Shown piece by piece: positions 18,516 to 26,599 of a DNA stretch of 64,000 nucleotides. How positions within the stretch are numbered: the stretch's first letter is position 1; every line of letters begins with the position of its first letter. Source of the DNA: Shumkonia mesophila (lineage in GTDB: Bacteria; Pseudomonadota; Alphaproteobacteria; Rhodospirillales; Shumkoniaceae). The position numbers and the translations under genes were made by a program. The stretch covers positions 275,511 to 339,510 of the forward strand of contig NZ_JAOTID010000002.1 of the NCBI RefSeq assembly GCF_026163695.1, read 5' to 3'. Below the pieces are notes generated by a model. It worked only from the letters and a program-made list of their open reading frames with translations, ran no database searches and was not told the origin of the DNA.

Positions 18516-19406
18516 ATGACGGTGACGACGGACAAGGGCAGGGCGGCATTCATCGGCCTCGGCAATATGGGCTATCCAATGGCCGGGCACCTGGTGAAGG
18601 CGGGATACCGAGTGACGGTCTACAATCGCACGGCAACCAAGGCCAAGCGTTGGGTCGCCGAGTACGGCGGAGACATTGCCGCGACGCCGAAGGCGGCTGC
18701 CACCGGCGCCGATTTCGTCTTCACCTGCGTCGGCAACGACGACGATCTGTGCGGCGTCGCCCTGGGCGAGGCGGGGGTGCTGGCGGGCCTGGGCGAGGGG
18801 GCCGTTTACGCCGATCACAGCACGGTATCGGCCGACGTCGCGCGCACGCTCGACGCGGCGGCACGGGCTCGGCGCGGCATCGCCTTCCTCGATGCCCCGA
18901 TCTCGGGGGGCCAGGCGGGAGCCGAGAAGGGGGCGCTGACCATCATGGTGGGCGGCGAGGAGGTGGCGTTTGCCAAGGCCGAGCCGGCGATGCGGGCCTA
19001 TGGCCGCGCCGTCACCCTGATGGGGCCGGCCGGGGCCGGCCAGCTCACCAAGATGGTCAACCAGATCGCCGTCGTCGGGGTCATCCAGGGATTGGCCGAG
19101 GCGGTGCATTTCGCCAAGGCGGCTGGCCTCGACGTTGGGCGCGTCATCGACGTCATCTCGAAGGGGGCGGCGCAGTCCTGGCAGATGGAAAACCGCGCCC
19201 TGACCATGGCCAAGGACGAATTCGATTTCGGCTTCGCGGTCGATTGGATGCGCAAGGACCTGGGCATCGTCGTCGACGAGGCGAGGCGCAACGGCGCCAG
19301 CCTGCCGGCGACCGCCATGATCGAGCAGTTCTACGCGCGTCTTCAGGCCCAGGGCGGCGGCCGCTGGGATTCCTCGGCCCTGATCAAGCTGCTGGCCGGC
19401 CGCTAG
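18516..19406 (+). CDS. Beta-hydroxyacid dehydrogenase (3-hydroxyisobutyrate dehydrogenase family)
   Basis: 296 aa. The N-terminal Rossmann domain carries FIGLGNMGYPMA and an NRT after strand 2, favouring NADP(H). The substrate motif DAPISGGQAGAEKG and the catalytic Lys179 in LTKMVNQ are typical of the HIBADH, tartronate-semialdehyde reductase and glyoxylate/succinic-semialdehyde reductase group. An all-helical C-terminal domain follows. GGAAGG precedes the start. Which hydroxyacid it oxidises cannot be decided. Confidence 0.88.
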   Translation: MTVTTDKGRAAFIGLGNMGYPMAGHLVKAGYRVTVYNRTATKAKRWVAEYGGDIAATPKAAATGADFVFTCVGNDDDLCGVALGEAGVLAGLGEGAVYADHSTVSADVARTLDAAARARRGIAFLDAPISGGQAGAEKGALTIMVGGEEVAFAKAEPAMRAYGRAVTLMGPAGAGQLTKMVNQIAVVGVIQGLAEAVHFAKAAGLDVGRVIDVISKGAAQSWQMENRALTMAKDEFDFGFAVDWMRKDLGIVVDEARRNGASLPATAMIEQFYARLQAQGGGRWDSSALIKLLAGR

Positions 19407-19418
19407 ATCGGCGCCTGC

Positions 19419-20063
19419 TCAGCCCGGCACCAGGACGAGGTGGGGCGTCGGCGCATTGAGGTCGGCCAGACGCCAGACATAGAGCTTCCTGCCCGGCCTG
19501 CCGGCGGCGTCCTTGACCTCGGTGGCGTTGTGTTCCAGGACCTTGGCGTCGGTGATCAGGCGGACCTCGCCGGTCATGTTGAGGCCGGCGTCGGCAATCT
19601 GCTGGCGGACGGTCCTGCTCATGTCCCCGGCAGCCATGATGATGACCCCCTGGTTCTTTAAATATTTGTTGTCTTTCAAATACTTGAGGGTGAGGATGGC
19701 CTCGTTGCGCCGAAAAAAGGTGACCATGCCGACGCGCATCAGGTCGTCCTTGCGGGCCCAGTGGACCTTGAAGATCCCCTGTTTCTGGTAGGCGACTTCG
19801 GTGAACGCCTTGTCCCGTGCGAGGTCGCGGGTCAATACCGCCACTTTTTCCTTCTCTTCGGCCGGGCTGATCTTCTTTTGGGCCAGATCCTGGCGGAGCG
19901 GCACCGAGACGATGTAGCCGTCGAAGATCATCGAGTAGAAGCCGCTGCGGTCGACCTCGATCTCGGCATCGAAGCGGACCGGCAGGTAGCAGGCGGCGAG
20001 CAGGGCGGCCGCCGCCAAAAAACCGGCGGCGGCAGCAAGACGGCGCGCGGAAATCATGGTCAT
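19419..20063 (-). CDS. Putative lipoprotein of unknown function
   Basis: 214 aa. Signal sequence MTMISARRLAAAAGFLAAAALLAAC ends in the lipobox LAAC (Cys25), so it is probably an outer-membrane-anchored or periplasmic lipoprotein. The mature part is mixed alpha/beta with a Lys-rich central stretch and no domain I recognise. It is downstream of mazG on the same strand (89 bases apart) and convergent with the dehydrogenase gene. Confidence 0.75.
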   Translation of the reverse strand: MTMISARRLAAAAGFLAAAALLAACYLPVRFDAEIEVDRSGFYSMIFDGYIVSVPLRQDLAQKKISPAEEKEKVAVLTRDLARDKAFTEVAYQKQGIFKVHWARKDDLMRVGMVTFFRRNEAILTLKYLKDNKYLKNQGVIIMAAGDMSRTVRQQIADAGLNMTGEVRLITDAKVLEHNATEVKDAAGRPGRKLYVWRLADLNAPTPHLVLVPG

Positions 20064-20152
20064 GCTGTGTCTTCTCTTCCGGGACCGCGGCCGCTGAAAA
20101 GGGCGCGGACGGCCACCATCATAGACGACGGCGCGGGCCGCGAAAACCGGCC

Positions 20153-20980
20153 TCAGTCGCCGCCGCGTTCCTCGGCCTTGGCCCGGCCCCACAAGGCCTC
20201 CATCTCGTCGAGATCGGACATCTCGGGGGTGCGGCCGGCGGCCGCCAGCAGGGCCTCGACGCGCCGGAAGCGGCGCTCGAACTTGGCGGTGCCGCGCCGA
20301 AGCGCGCCTTCCGGCTCGATGCCAAGCTTGCGGGCCAGGTTGACGCAGGCGAACAGCAGGTCGCCGACCTCGTCGTCGAGACGTTCGGACGGCGCGTCGG
20401 TGGCCATCTCGTGGGCGATCTCGGCGGCTTCCTCCCGGATCTTGCCCAAGACCTGATCGGCGGCGTTCCAGTCGAAACCGACGCGCGCGGCCCGGTTTTG
20501 AATCTTGATGGCGCGGGTCAGGGCGGGCAGGGCGAGGATGACGCCATCGAGCGCGCTCGGCGCCGCCTGGCCGTTGGCCGAGGCCTTGCGACGGCGCTCC
20601 TCGGCCTTCTGGGCCTCCCATTGGCGGGTCTGGGCGGCGGACGAGGCCACCTCGGCATCGCCGAAGACGTGGGGATGGCGTTCGATCATCTTGTCGCAGA
20701 TGGTCGCCGCCACGTCGTCGAAGGCGAAGTGACCGGCCTCGGACGCCATCTGGGCGTGGAAGACGACCTGCAGCAGCAGGTCGCCCAGTTCCTCGCGCAG
20801 GGCCGCCATGTCGGACTGCGCGATGGCGTCGGCCACCTCGTAGGCCTCCTCGATGGTGTGGGGCGCGATGGTGGCGAAGCTCTGCTCGATGTCCCAGATG
20901 CATCCCGCTTGGGGATCGCGCAGGCGGGCCATGATGGCGAGCAGACGGCGAAGGGGATCGGGATGATCGGTCGGGCGCAT
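20153..20980 (-). CDS. mazG: Nucleoside triphosphate pyrophosphohydrolase MazG
   Basis: 275 aa with two MazG domains. In the first (about 30-110), the metal-binding EEAYEVADA and EELGDLLLQ helices are intact. In the second (about 165-235), EEAAEIAHE and DEVGDLLFA are intact. It hydrolyses canonical and damaged NTPs to NMP and PPi and may modulate ppGpp responses. Length and tandem architecture match E. coli MazG. The C-terminal DLDEMEALWGRAK is typical of alphaproteobacterial members. Confidence 0.95.
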   Translation of the reverse strand: MRPTDHPDPLRRLLAIMARLRDPQAGCIWDIEQSFATIAPHTIEEAYEVADAIAQSDMAALREELGDLLLQVVFHAQMASEAGHFAFDDVAATICDKMIERHPHVFGDAEVASSAAQTRQWEAQKAEERRRKASANGQAAPSALDGVILALPALTRAIKIQNRAARVGFDWNAADQVLGKIREEAAEIAHEMATDAPSERLDDEVGDLLFACVNLARKLGIEPEGALRRGTAKFERRFRRVEALLAAAGRTPEMSDLDEMEALWGRAKAEERGGD

Positions 20981-21052
20981 GGATCACTCGCGGGTTCGGG
21001 AGGCCGGCAGGCATACCACGACCGGCCGCGGCGGGCGAGGCCGCTGAAAGGA

Positions 21053-21082
21053 TTGATGTCATTCTAAAATATATGCTATCAT
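21053..21082 (+). promoter_or_regulatory. Possible promoter of the toxin-antitoxin pair
   Basis: TTGATG (21053-21058), an 18-base spacer, then TATCAT (21077-21082), in an AT-rich patch 30 bases before the antitoxin start. Autoregulation through this region would be usual for such pairs; no clear operator repeat was seen. Confidence 0.4.
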
Positions 21083-21111
21083 TGCTTTCACTTTTTCAGG
21101 AGTGAAGTCAA

Positions 21112-21351
21112 ATGTCCGTTGTCACGGTTCGCAATCTTCCCGAGGAAACCCATCGCGCGCTCAAGCTGCGCGCCGCCCGGCATGGACGCAGTACCGAAGC
21201 CGAGATCCGGGAGATTCTGGAAGAGGCGGTCCGCCCGAAGACGCGACTCAAGATTGGATCGGCGCTCGCCACCTTTGGACAACGTTTCGGGGGTCTTGAT
21301 CTGGACGTCGCTCGTGATCAAACGCCGACCGAGCCGGCGGTATTTGAATGA
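21112..21351 (+). CDS. Ribbon-helix-helix antitoxin, FitA/VapB-like
   Basis: 79 aa. The ribbon-helix-helix core (VVTVRNLPEETHRALKLRAARHG, then STEAEIREILEEAV) is typical of FitA-type antitoxins, with a C-terminal tail that would wrap the PIN toxin. The stop overlaps the toxin start (ATGA at 21348), the usual coupling that keeps antitoxin in excess. An AGGAG site precedes the ATG. Expected to repress its own promoter with the toxin as co-repressor. Confidence 0.9.
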   Translation: MSVVTVRNLPEETHRALKLRAARHGRSTEAEIREILEEAVRPKTRLKIGSALATFGQRFGGLDLDVARDQTPTEPAVFE

Positions 21352-21773
21352 TCGTCCTCGATACCAACGTCGTCTCGGAGCCGATGAGGCCCAACGGCGC
21401 CCCCGGCGTGCTGGCGTGGCTTGATCGGCAGGCGGCCGAGACGCTGTTTTTGACGGCGACGAGCTTGGCGGAACTGTTGGTTGGTATCGCGGCCTTGCCG
21501 GACGGCAGGCGCAAGGACGGACTTGATGGCGCCTTGCACGACCTGCTGGTGAAACTGTTCGGACCGCGTATCCTGCCTTTCGATCAGCAGGCGGCGAAGG
21601 CTTATGCGCCCTTGGTCGGACGCGCTCGCGCCAACGGCCGCATCATCTCGGTGGCGGACGGCCAGATCGCCGCCATCGCGGCCGTGCGGGGCTTCACCGT
21701 GGCGACGCGGGATGTCCAGCCGTTCATCGCCGCCGGCGTGCCCGTCGTCAACCCGTGGGAAGAAGGGGCTTGA
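21348..21773 (+). CDS. PIN-domain toxin, FitB/VapC-like ribonuclease
   Basis: 141 aa PIN domain. Acidic catalytic residues are visible: Asp5 in IVLDTNVVSE, the Glu in TSLAELLVG, and later Asp residues in ISVADGQIAAIA and VATRDVQPF. All four positions are present, so it should be an active endoribonuclease. Paired with the upstream antitoxin. It lies at the edge of a stretch with lower GC and repeats, consistent with a mobile module. Confidence 0.92.
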   Translation: MIVLDTNVVSEPMRPNGAPGVLAWLDRQAAETLFLTATSLAELLVGIAALPDGRRKDGLDGALHDLLVKLFGPRILPFDQQAAKAYAPLVGRARANGRIISVADGQIAAIAAVRGFTVATRDVQPFIAAGVPVVNPWEEGA

Positions 21774-21899
21774 GACCGGCCACGGGACTCCTGTAGACGC
21801 CGCTTGGTGAGGCGGAAACATTGTTTGCGTGTCTATCAAGGGCTGGGCGGCTCATACTGAACCTTCCGGAAGGGTAGTCAGACGAGGGGGAGTGGACCG

Positions 21900-22280
21900 A
21901 TGATCACGCTTAAGGAATTCGTGAAGGACACCCTGACGCAGATCGTTGATGCTGCGGGGGAATTTTCGTCGGACAGAGGATCGGTGGGAGGCACGACCAA
22001 CCCTCAAGTCGAAACGGTTAAGACCGAAAATTGGTCGGAGAACGGGCTCCTGTTTTGTCGTTTCAATGGGAAGCAGGCTATCTACGCGACTGTTATAGAG
22101 TTCGACGTTGCATTGGCTGTCGAGGAAACACGGACCAAGAAAGGCGAGGGGGGAATTAAAGTCTCTGTGTTGAATGCGGGAGGTGGACTTGAAGATCGAA
22201 GAAACAGTTCTTCCTCCAATAGGATACGTTTTAAGCTGCCGCTCGAAATTTTCGGGGATCAAACCGCGTTGATGGGATAG
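21900..22280 (+). CDS. Orphan small protein resembling trypsin-co-occurring (trypco2-like) domain proteins
   Basis: 126 aa. N-terminal amphipathic helix (ITLKEFVKDTLTQIVDA), a variable middle, then a beta-rich segment with FDVALAV, GGIKVSVLNAGGG and a final SNRIRFKLPLEIF. This layout resembles small trypco2-type proteins described in bacterial conflict systems; the assignment comes from memory and is weak. Base composition is visibly lower in GC than that of the neighbours and codon use differs, suggesting recent transfer. AGGGGGAG precedes ATG 21900. No trypsin-like protease or NTPase partner is adjacent. Confidence 0.6.
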   Translation: MITLKEFVKDTLTQIVDAAGEFSSDRGSVGGTTNPQVETVKTENWSENGLLFCRFNGKQAIYATVIEFDVALAVEETRTKKGEGGIKVSVLNAGGGLEDRRNSSSSNRIRFKLPLEIFGDQTALMG

Positions 22281-22382
22281 GCGAGGGTGTTCCCTCTCGC
22301 GCTTCCCCGCCTCGCCGGCGGGCAGGGGTGCAGGTTTACAAGTGTCCCCGCATCCCCTACGGGGAGCTTTGACCGCCGCCGC

Positions 22383-22439
22383 GTCAAGGGCCGCTCGTAC
22401 CACTGCCTCGCTACGCTCGGGACTGGGTTGGCCCTTGAC
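22383..22439. repeat. Inverted repeat within a GC-rich intergenic element
   Basis: Perfect ten-base arms GTCAAGGGCC (22383-22392) and GGCCCTTGAC (22430-22439) enclose 37 bases. The surrounding 22287-22500 looks like a dispersed intergenic repeat rather than coding sequence. Copy number cannot be judged from this window. Confidence 0.45.
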
Positions 22440-22634
22440 TCGGACGTCAATGGGACCCTCGACGGCGCCGGGAGTCCAATGGAGGGAGGGGCGCACGGGA
22501 AAGGCGGCGATCATTTCGCCTTCCTCGCGGCTTGGACGGCCCGCCAGTCGACGACCAGGCTGCCGGGCGCTTTCTCGGCCGGCGGCGTCACCGGTGGGGC
22601 TTGCGGCGCGGACGTATCCAGAGCGGCCGTATTG

Positions 22635-22847
22635 ATGGCGGCCTTGGACCGGGAGGGGAAGGCGGTGACGATCGAAACGCTGGCCGCCGCCGCCGAGGTC
22701 GCGGGCGACCCGACCACCGCTCAGGTGCGTACGGAGATCTGCCGGGAAGAAGAGGCGATGGCGGTGTGGCTGGCCGATCATGTGCCGGAGGTCACTCGGA
22801 CGTACTTGGCGCGCGAACAGGCCAAACTTCCCGAAGCGAAGCGATGA
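22635..22847 (+). CDS. Doubtful small reading frame, possibly a gene remnant
   Basis: 70 aa if started at ATG 22635 (MAALDREGKAVTIETLAAAA...). The composition is protein-like and helical, but there is no clear ribosome site. The same frame continues upstream through repeat-like sequence, and no family is recognised. It may be the C-terminal remnant of a gene broken by the repeats at 22287-22500. Confidence 0.25.
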   Translation: MAALDREGKAVTIETLAAAAEVAGDPTTAQVRTEICREEEAMAVWLADHVPEVTRTYLAREQAKLPEAKR

Positions 22848-23373
22848 GGCCCTCGTTTCGACTCGGCCGCGCGAGGGAGGCTCGCTCGCGCTTCGCCGAG
22901 CGAACGGCGGACGGGGATGGCGAGGCTAAAGCAGTTTTCAGCTCAGACGGGATCATTCTTCATCGTCACCTCCGCGAACGCGGGGGGCCAGGGCGAGTGA
23001 CGGAGCGGTTGCCCTGGATTCCCGCGTGCGCGGGAATGACGACTTTTGGATGGCGAGTGGCTTCACTATGGGCCTTCAGAAATTTCGGAAGCATTCAGAG
23101 GCGGTCGTGTGTCGGGGAGGAGGCGACGATCAAGGGAAGCGGCAAGAGCGCTTCATGTGAGACATCAGGGTAAAAAGCGCCACTACCGTAATTCGCATAA
23201 TGTATATTATGAAAAATAATGATATATGTTTTTGAAACAAAATGTTAGCGCTGTTCTCGATGACAATGATCTAGGTGGAGATGACGCGATTTTCGGGCTC
23301 TGGGCGAGCGTTGGGCATGGCGGGGCACCCTCCCTTCGCGGAAGGTTTCTTTCCCGCTCCGGCGGCGTTTTCG
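22848..23373. other. Gene-free stretch with a palindrome and an AT-rich patch
   Basis: 526 bases with no supported gene. It contains the 20-base palindrome at 23018-23037 and an AT-rich patch at about 23170-23270 that contrasts sharply with the GC-rich surroundings. The latter resembles a foreign or regulatory remnant. No tRNA, IS end or CRISPR repeat was seen. Confidence 0.5.
23018..23037. repeat. dRS3-like 20-base palindrome
   Basis: ATTCCCGC (23018-23025) and GCGGGAAT (23030-23037) are perfect eight-base arms around GTGC. The form ATTCCC-N8-GGGAAT matches the core of the widespread dRS3-type palindromes first described in Neisseria. Confidence 0.6.
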
Positions 23374-24153
23374 TCAGGAAGGAACGTCGATGACCAGGCC
23401 GTCATAGGCGGGCTCGACGCCCGCCGGCAGGCGCGCCGCCAGCGCGGCGTAGTCGAGCCGGCTGCTCAGGTGCGTGAGGATGCCGCGCTTGGCCCCCACC
23501 CGCTTGAGCCAGCCCAGGGCCTTGTCCACATCGGCGTGGGTCGGGTGCGGCGTGTCCATCAGCGTGCCGATGATCCACACCTGGATTCCCTCGAGCAGGC
23601 CGAAGGCGTCTTCCGGCAGCGCCACGGCGTCGCTCGAATAGGCGATCGGGCCGAAGCGGAAGCCCAGGGTGTCGCAATAGCCGTGATCCTGCCTGAAGAC
23701 GACGACGGGAACGGAGCCGATGGAGAAACGCCCGCCGTGGTCGATGGTGTGTGCCACCAGGGCCGGTCGATAGAAGGCCGTCTGGCCGGCCGGCCACGGT
23801 TCCAGGACATAGCCGAAGCGCCGATCGATGGCCTCCAGCGTTTCGGCGTTGGCGAAGGCGTCGAGCGGTGTGCCGAGAACCCGGTTGACCGGCCTCAGGT
23901 CGTCGATGCCGTGCAGGTGGTCGGCATGGGAATGGGTGAACAGCACGGCGTCGAGCTGGTTGACGCCGGTCCGCAGAAGCTGCTCGCGCAGGTCCGGCGA
24001 GGTGTCGACCAGGACGCGGCTGTCGCCTTCCTCCACCAGGATGGACGGCCGGCTGCGGCGGTTGCGCGGGTTGGCCGGGTCGCAGGAGCCCCATCCGTGG
24101 TCAACGGATGGCGTTCCGCTGGACCCGCCGCACCCGAGAATGGTTACGCGCAT
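23374..24153 (-). CDS. MBL-fold metal-dependent hydrolase (PhnP/RNase Z-like)
   Basis: 259 aa metallo-beta-lactamase fold. The metal motif HSHADH is followed by further ligands in SSDAVALP and LTHLSS. The N-terminus VTILGCGGSSGTPS is typical of the PhnP / pyrroloquinoline / phosphodiesterase subgroup, which cleaves cyclic phosphodiesters. It follows tatD by about 20 bases on the same strand, an arrangement common in alphaproteobacteria (metG-tatD-MBL). The true substrate is unknown; no phosphonate genes are present. Confidence 0.88.
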   Translation of the reverse strand: MRVTILGCGGSSGTPSVDHGWGSCDPANPRNRRSRPSILVEEGDSRVLVDTSPDLREQLLRTGVNQLDAVLFTHSHADHLHGIDDLRPVNRVLGTPLDAFANAETLEAIDRRFGYVLEPWPAGQTAFYRPALVAHTIDHGGRFSIGSVPVVVFRQDHGYCDTLGFRFGPIAYSSDAVALPEDAFGLLEGIQVWIIGTLMDTPHPTHADVDKALGWLKRVGAKRGILTHLSSRLDYAALAARLPAGVEPAYDGLVIDVPS

Positions 24154-24175
24154 GCCGGCATCTCCTGGTGGTGGT

Positions 24176-24979
24176 TCATGGATGGGCGGCCGGCGGCCAC
24201 GATTTCGCCGCCTTGGAAAACAGGCGGAAGAAGTTCTCGGTGGTGCTTTGGGCCAATTCGTCGGCCGACACGCCCTTGACGCCGGCGACGCAGGCCGCCG
24301 TGTGGGCGGTGAAGGCCGGTTCGTTACGCTTGCCGCGCATCGGGATCGGCGCCAGATAGGGGGCGTCCGTTTCTACTAGTAGACGATCGAGGGGAAGGTC
24401 GCGCACGATGTCGCGCAAGGCGTCGGCCCGCTTGAAGGTGACGATCCCCGAGATCGACACGTACATGCCAAGCGCGATGGCCCCCTCGGCCAGGTCGCGG
24501 CCGGTGCTGAAGCAATGGATGAGGCCGGGAAAGGGTCCCTTCGCCTGCTCCTCGCGCAATATGGCCAGCGTTTCGATGTCGGCTTCCCGGGTATGGACGA
24601 TGAGCGGCAGGCCGCTTTGGCGGGCGGCCGCGATGTGGGCGCGGAAAACGCGCTCCTGCACGTCGCGCGGACTGTAGTCGTAGTGGAAATCGAGCCCGCT
24701 TTCTCCGAAGGCGACGATCTTGGGATGCCGGGCCGCCATGCGGACCAGGTGTTCGGCCGTCAAATCGGCGGCCTTGGCCGCCTCGTGCGGATGAACGCCC
24801 ACCGAACAGAACACCGCCCCGAAGCGCTCGGCGATCGCCAGCACGCCGTCGAAACGGTCGACATGGGTGCCGATGGTCAGCATGCAGCCGATGCCGGCCG
24901 TCCGCGCGCGTTCGATCACCCCGTCGAGATCGTCGGCGAAGTCGGGAAAATCGAGGTGGCAGTGGCTGTCCACCAGCAT
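24176..24979 (-). CDS. tatD: TatD-family metal-dependent deoxyribonuclease
   Basis: 267 aa TIM-barrel metallohydrolase. Metal ligands are seen in DSHCHLD near the N-terminus, GESGLDFHYD, VHTREA, HCFSTG and ETDAPYL. The family has 3'-5' exonuclease activity on DNA and RNA and contributes to peroxide damage repair. ATG 24979 shares one base with the metG stop (TGATG), so translation is coupled to metG. Confidence 0.93.
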   Translation of the reverse strand: MLVDSHCHLDFPDFADDLDGVIERARTAGIGCMLTIGTHVDRFDGVLAIAERFGAVFCSVGVHPHEAAKAADLTAEHLVRMAARHPKIVAFGESGLDFHYDYSPRDVQERVFRAHIAAARQSGLPLIVHTREADIETLAILREEQAKGPFPGLIHCFSTGRDLAEGAIALGMYVSISGIVTFKRADALRDIVRDLPLDRLLVETDAPYLAPIPMRGKRNEPAFTAHTAACVAGVKGVSADELAQSTTENFFRLFSKAAKSWPPAAHP

Positions 24980-26544
24980 CAGGCGGCGTCCCCCTGCCCC
25001 TCCGGTTCGACGAAGCGGGGGAAGATGCCTTGCGGCTTCGGCAGCGCGATCCCCGGCGTCAGGGCGTGCGCGGCACCGAGAAAGGCGAAGGTGCGGCACT
25101 CGGCGGGGACGGCCAGCTGATCGAGCATGCGGGCCGTCGAATCCGGCATGAACGGCTGCAGGATCAGGGCCAGATGGCGGACGGTTTCGGCCAGGCAGTA
25201 GAGAACGGTATTCATGCGGGCCGGATCGGTCTTGCGCAGAGCCCACGGCGCCTGGCGGTCGACATAGCCATTGGCCGAGCGGACCGTCGCCCAGATGGCT
25301 TCCAGGGCCTCGTGGAACATCTGCTCGTCGATGCTGGCGCCGACCCGCCCATAGAGGGCGTGGGCTTCACCGAGCAGGGCTTCATCTTCGGCGCCGAGCG
25401 CCCCCGGCTGGGGCACGGCGGCCTCGCAGTTCTTGCCGATCATCGAGAGGACGCGCTGGGCGAGATTGCCCAGATCGTTGGCCAGTTCACCGTTCATGCG
25501 GTTGACCATGGCGCGGTGCGAATAGTCGCCGTCGTTGCCGAATGGCACCTCGCGCAGCAGGAAATAGCGGACCTGATCGAGGCCGTAGGTTTCGACCAGC
25601 TTGATCGGGTCGATGACGTTGCCGACCGATTTCGAGATCTTCTGCCCCTCGTTGGTCCACCAGCCGTGGGCGAAGACGCGCCTCGGCGGCTCCAGCCCGG
25701 CCGCCATCAGGAAGGCCGGCCAATAGACGGTATGGAAGCGCAGGATGTCCTTGCCCACCATGTGCAGGTCGGCCGGCCAGTAGCGGCCGTACTCGGCCCC
25801 TTCGGTGTCGGGATAACCGACCGCCGTGACGTAGTTGGTGAGCGCGTCCAGCCACACGTACATGACGTGGGCCTCGTCGTTCGGTACCGGGATGCCCCAG
25901 CCGAAACCGGTGCGCGACACCGAGAGGTCCTGCAGCCCACCCTTGACGAAGCTGACCACCTCGTTGCGCCGCGTCTTGGGCAGGATGAAGCCCGGGTTCT
26001 CGTCGTAGAACTTAAGCAGCGGCTCCTGCCAGGCCGAGAGGCGGAAGAAGTAGCTGGGCTCCTCGACCCACTCCACCTCGGCGCCCGAAGGCGCCACCTT
26101 CTTGCCATTGGGGCCGACCGTCAGCTCGCCTTCGCCGTAGAAGGCCTCGTCGCGCACCGCGTACCAGCCGGCGTAGTTGCCGAGATAGATCTGGTCGCGT
26201 TCGATGAGCCGTGCCCACAGGGCCTGGCACGAACGACGGTGGCGTTCCTCCGTGGTGCGGATGAAGTCGTCGTTGGAAAACTTCATGAAGGCGGCCAAGT
26301 CGCGGAAGTTCTTGGAAACGCGGTCGGTGAAGGTCTTGGGGTCGATGCCGGCGGCGGCGGCCGACTTTTCCACCTTCTGGCCGTGTTCGTCGGTGCCGGT
26401 CAGGAACTTGACGTCGTAGCCGTCGAGCCGCTTGAAGCGGGCCAGGACATCGCACGCCAGCGTGGTGTAGGCATGGCCGATATGCGGCGCGTCGTTGACG
26501 TAATAGATGGGCGTTGTGACGTAGTAGCGCTTGGCCCCGGCCAT
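24979..26544 (-). CDS. metG: Methionyl-tRNA synthetase
   Basis: 521 aa class I synthetase: HIGH signature in APHIGHAYT, KMSKS equivalent KISKSVGN, and the anticodon-binding helical domain in the last 150 residues. No C-terminal EMAP/tRNA-binding domain, as in the short MetRS of many alphaproteobacteria. The start at MAGAKRYYV was chosen over one seven codons upstream because AGGA abuts it and the conserved YYVTTPIYYVN follows at once. It lies in the operon order dac-tmk-holB-metG-tatD. Confidence 0.97.
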   Translation of the reverse strand: MAGAKRYYVTTPIYYVNDAPHIGHAYTTLACDVLARFKRLDGYDVKFLTGTDEHGQKVEKSAAAAGIDPKTFTDRVSKNFRDLAAFMKFSNDDFIRTTEERHRRSCQALWARLIERDQIYLGNYAGWYAVRDEAFYGEGELTVGPNGKKVAPSGAEVEWVEEPSYFFRLSAWQEPLLKFYDENPGFILPKTRRNEVVSFVKGGLQDLSVSRTGFGWGIPVPNDEAHVMYVWLDALTNYVTAVGYPDTEGAEYGRYWPADLHMVGKDILRFHTVYWPAFLMAAGLEPPRRVFAHGWWTNEGQKISKSVGNVIDPIKLVETYGLDQVRYFLLREVPFGNDGDYSHRAMVNRMNGELANDLGNLAQRVLSMIGKNCEAAVPQPGALGAEDEALLGEAHALYGRVGASIDEQMFHEALEAIWATVRSANGYVDRQAPWALRKTDPARMNTVLYCLAETVRHLALILQPFMPDSTARMLDQLAVPAECRTFAFLGAAHALTPGIALPKPQGIFPRFVEPEGQGDAA

Positions 26545-26599
26545 TCCTGGTCTCTCCCTTCGCACGACGAAGACGTTATTGCTGGCGGCGGATGCCGCC

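Noticed and set aside
22287-22634. Reading frame through the repeat-like sequence upstream of 22635
   Set aside because: Irregular composition, embedded inverted repeats and no ribosome site; more like an intergenic element than a gene.
23374-24153. phnP assignment for the MBL-fold gene
   Set aside because: Motifs fit the subgroup, but no phosphonate (phn) genes are near, so only the fold-level call is kept.
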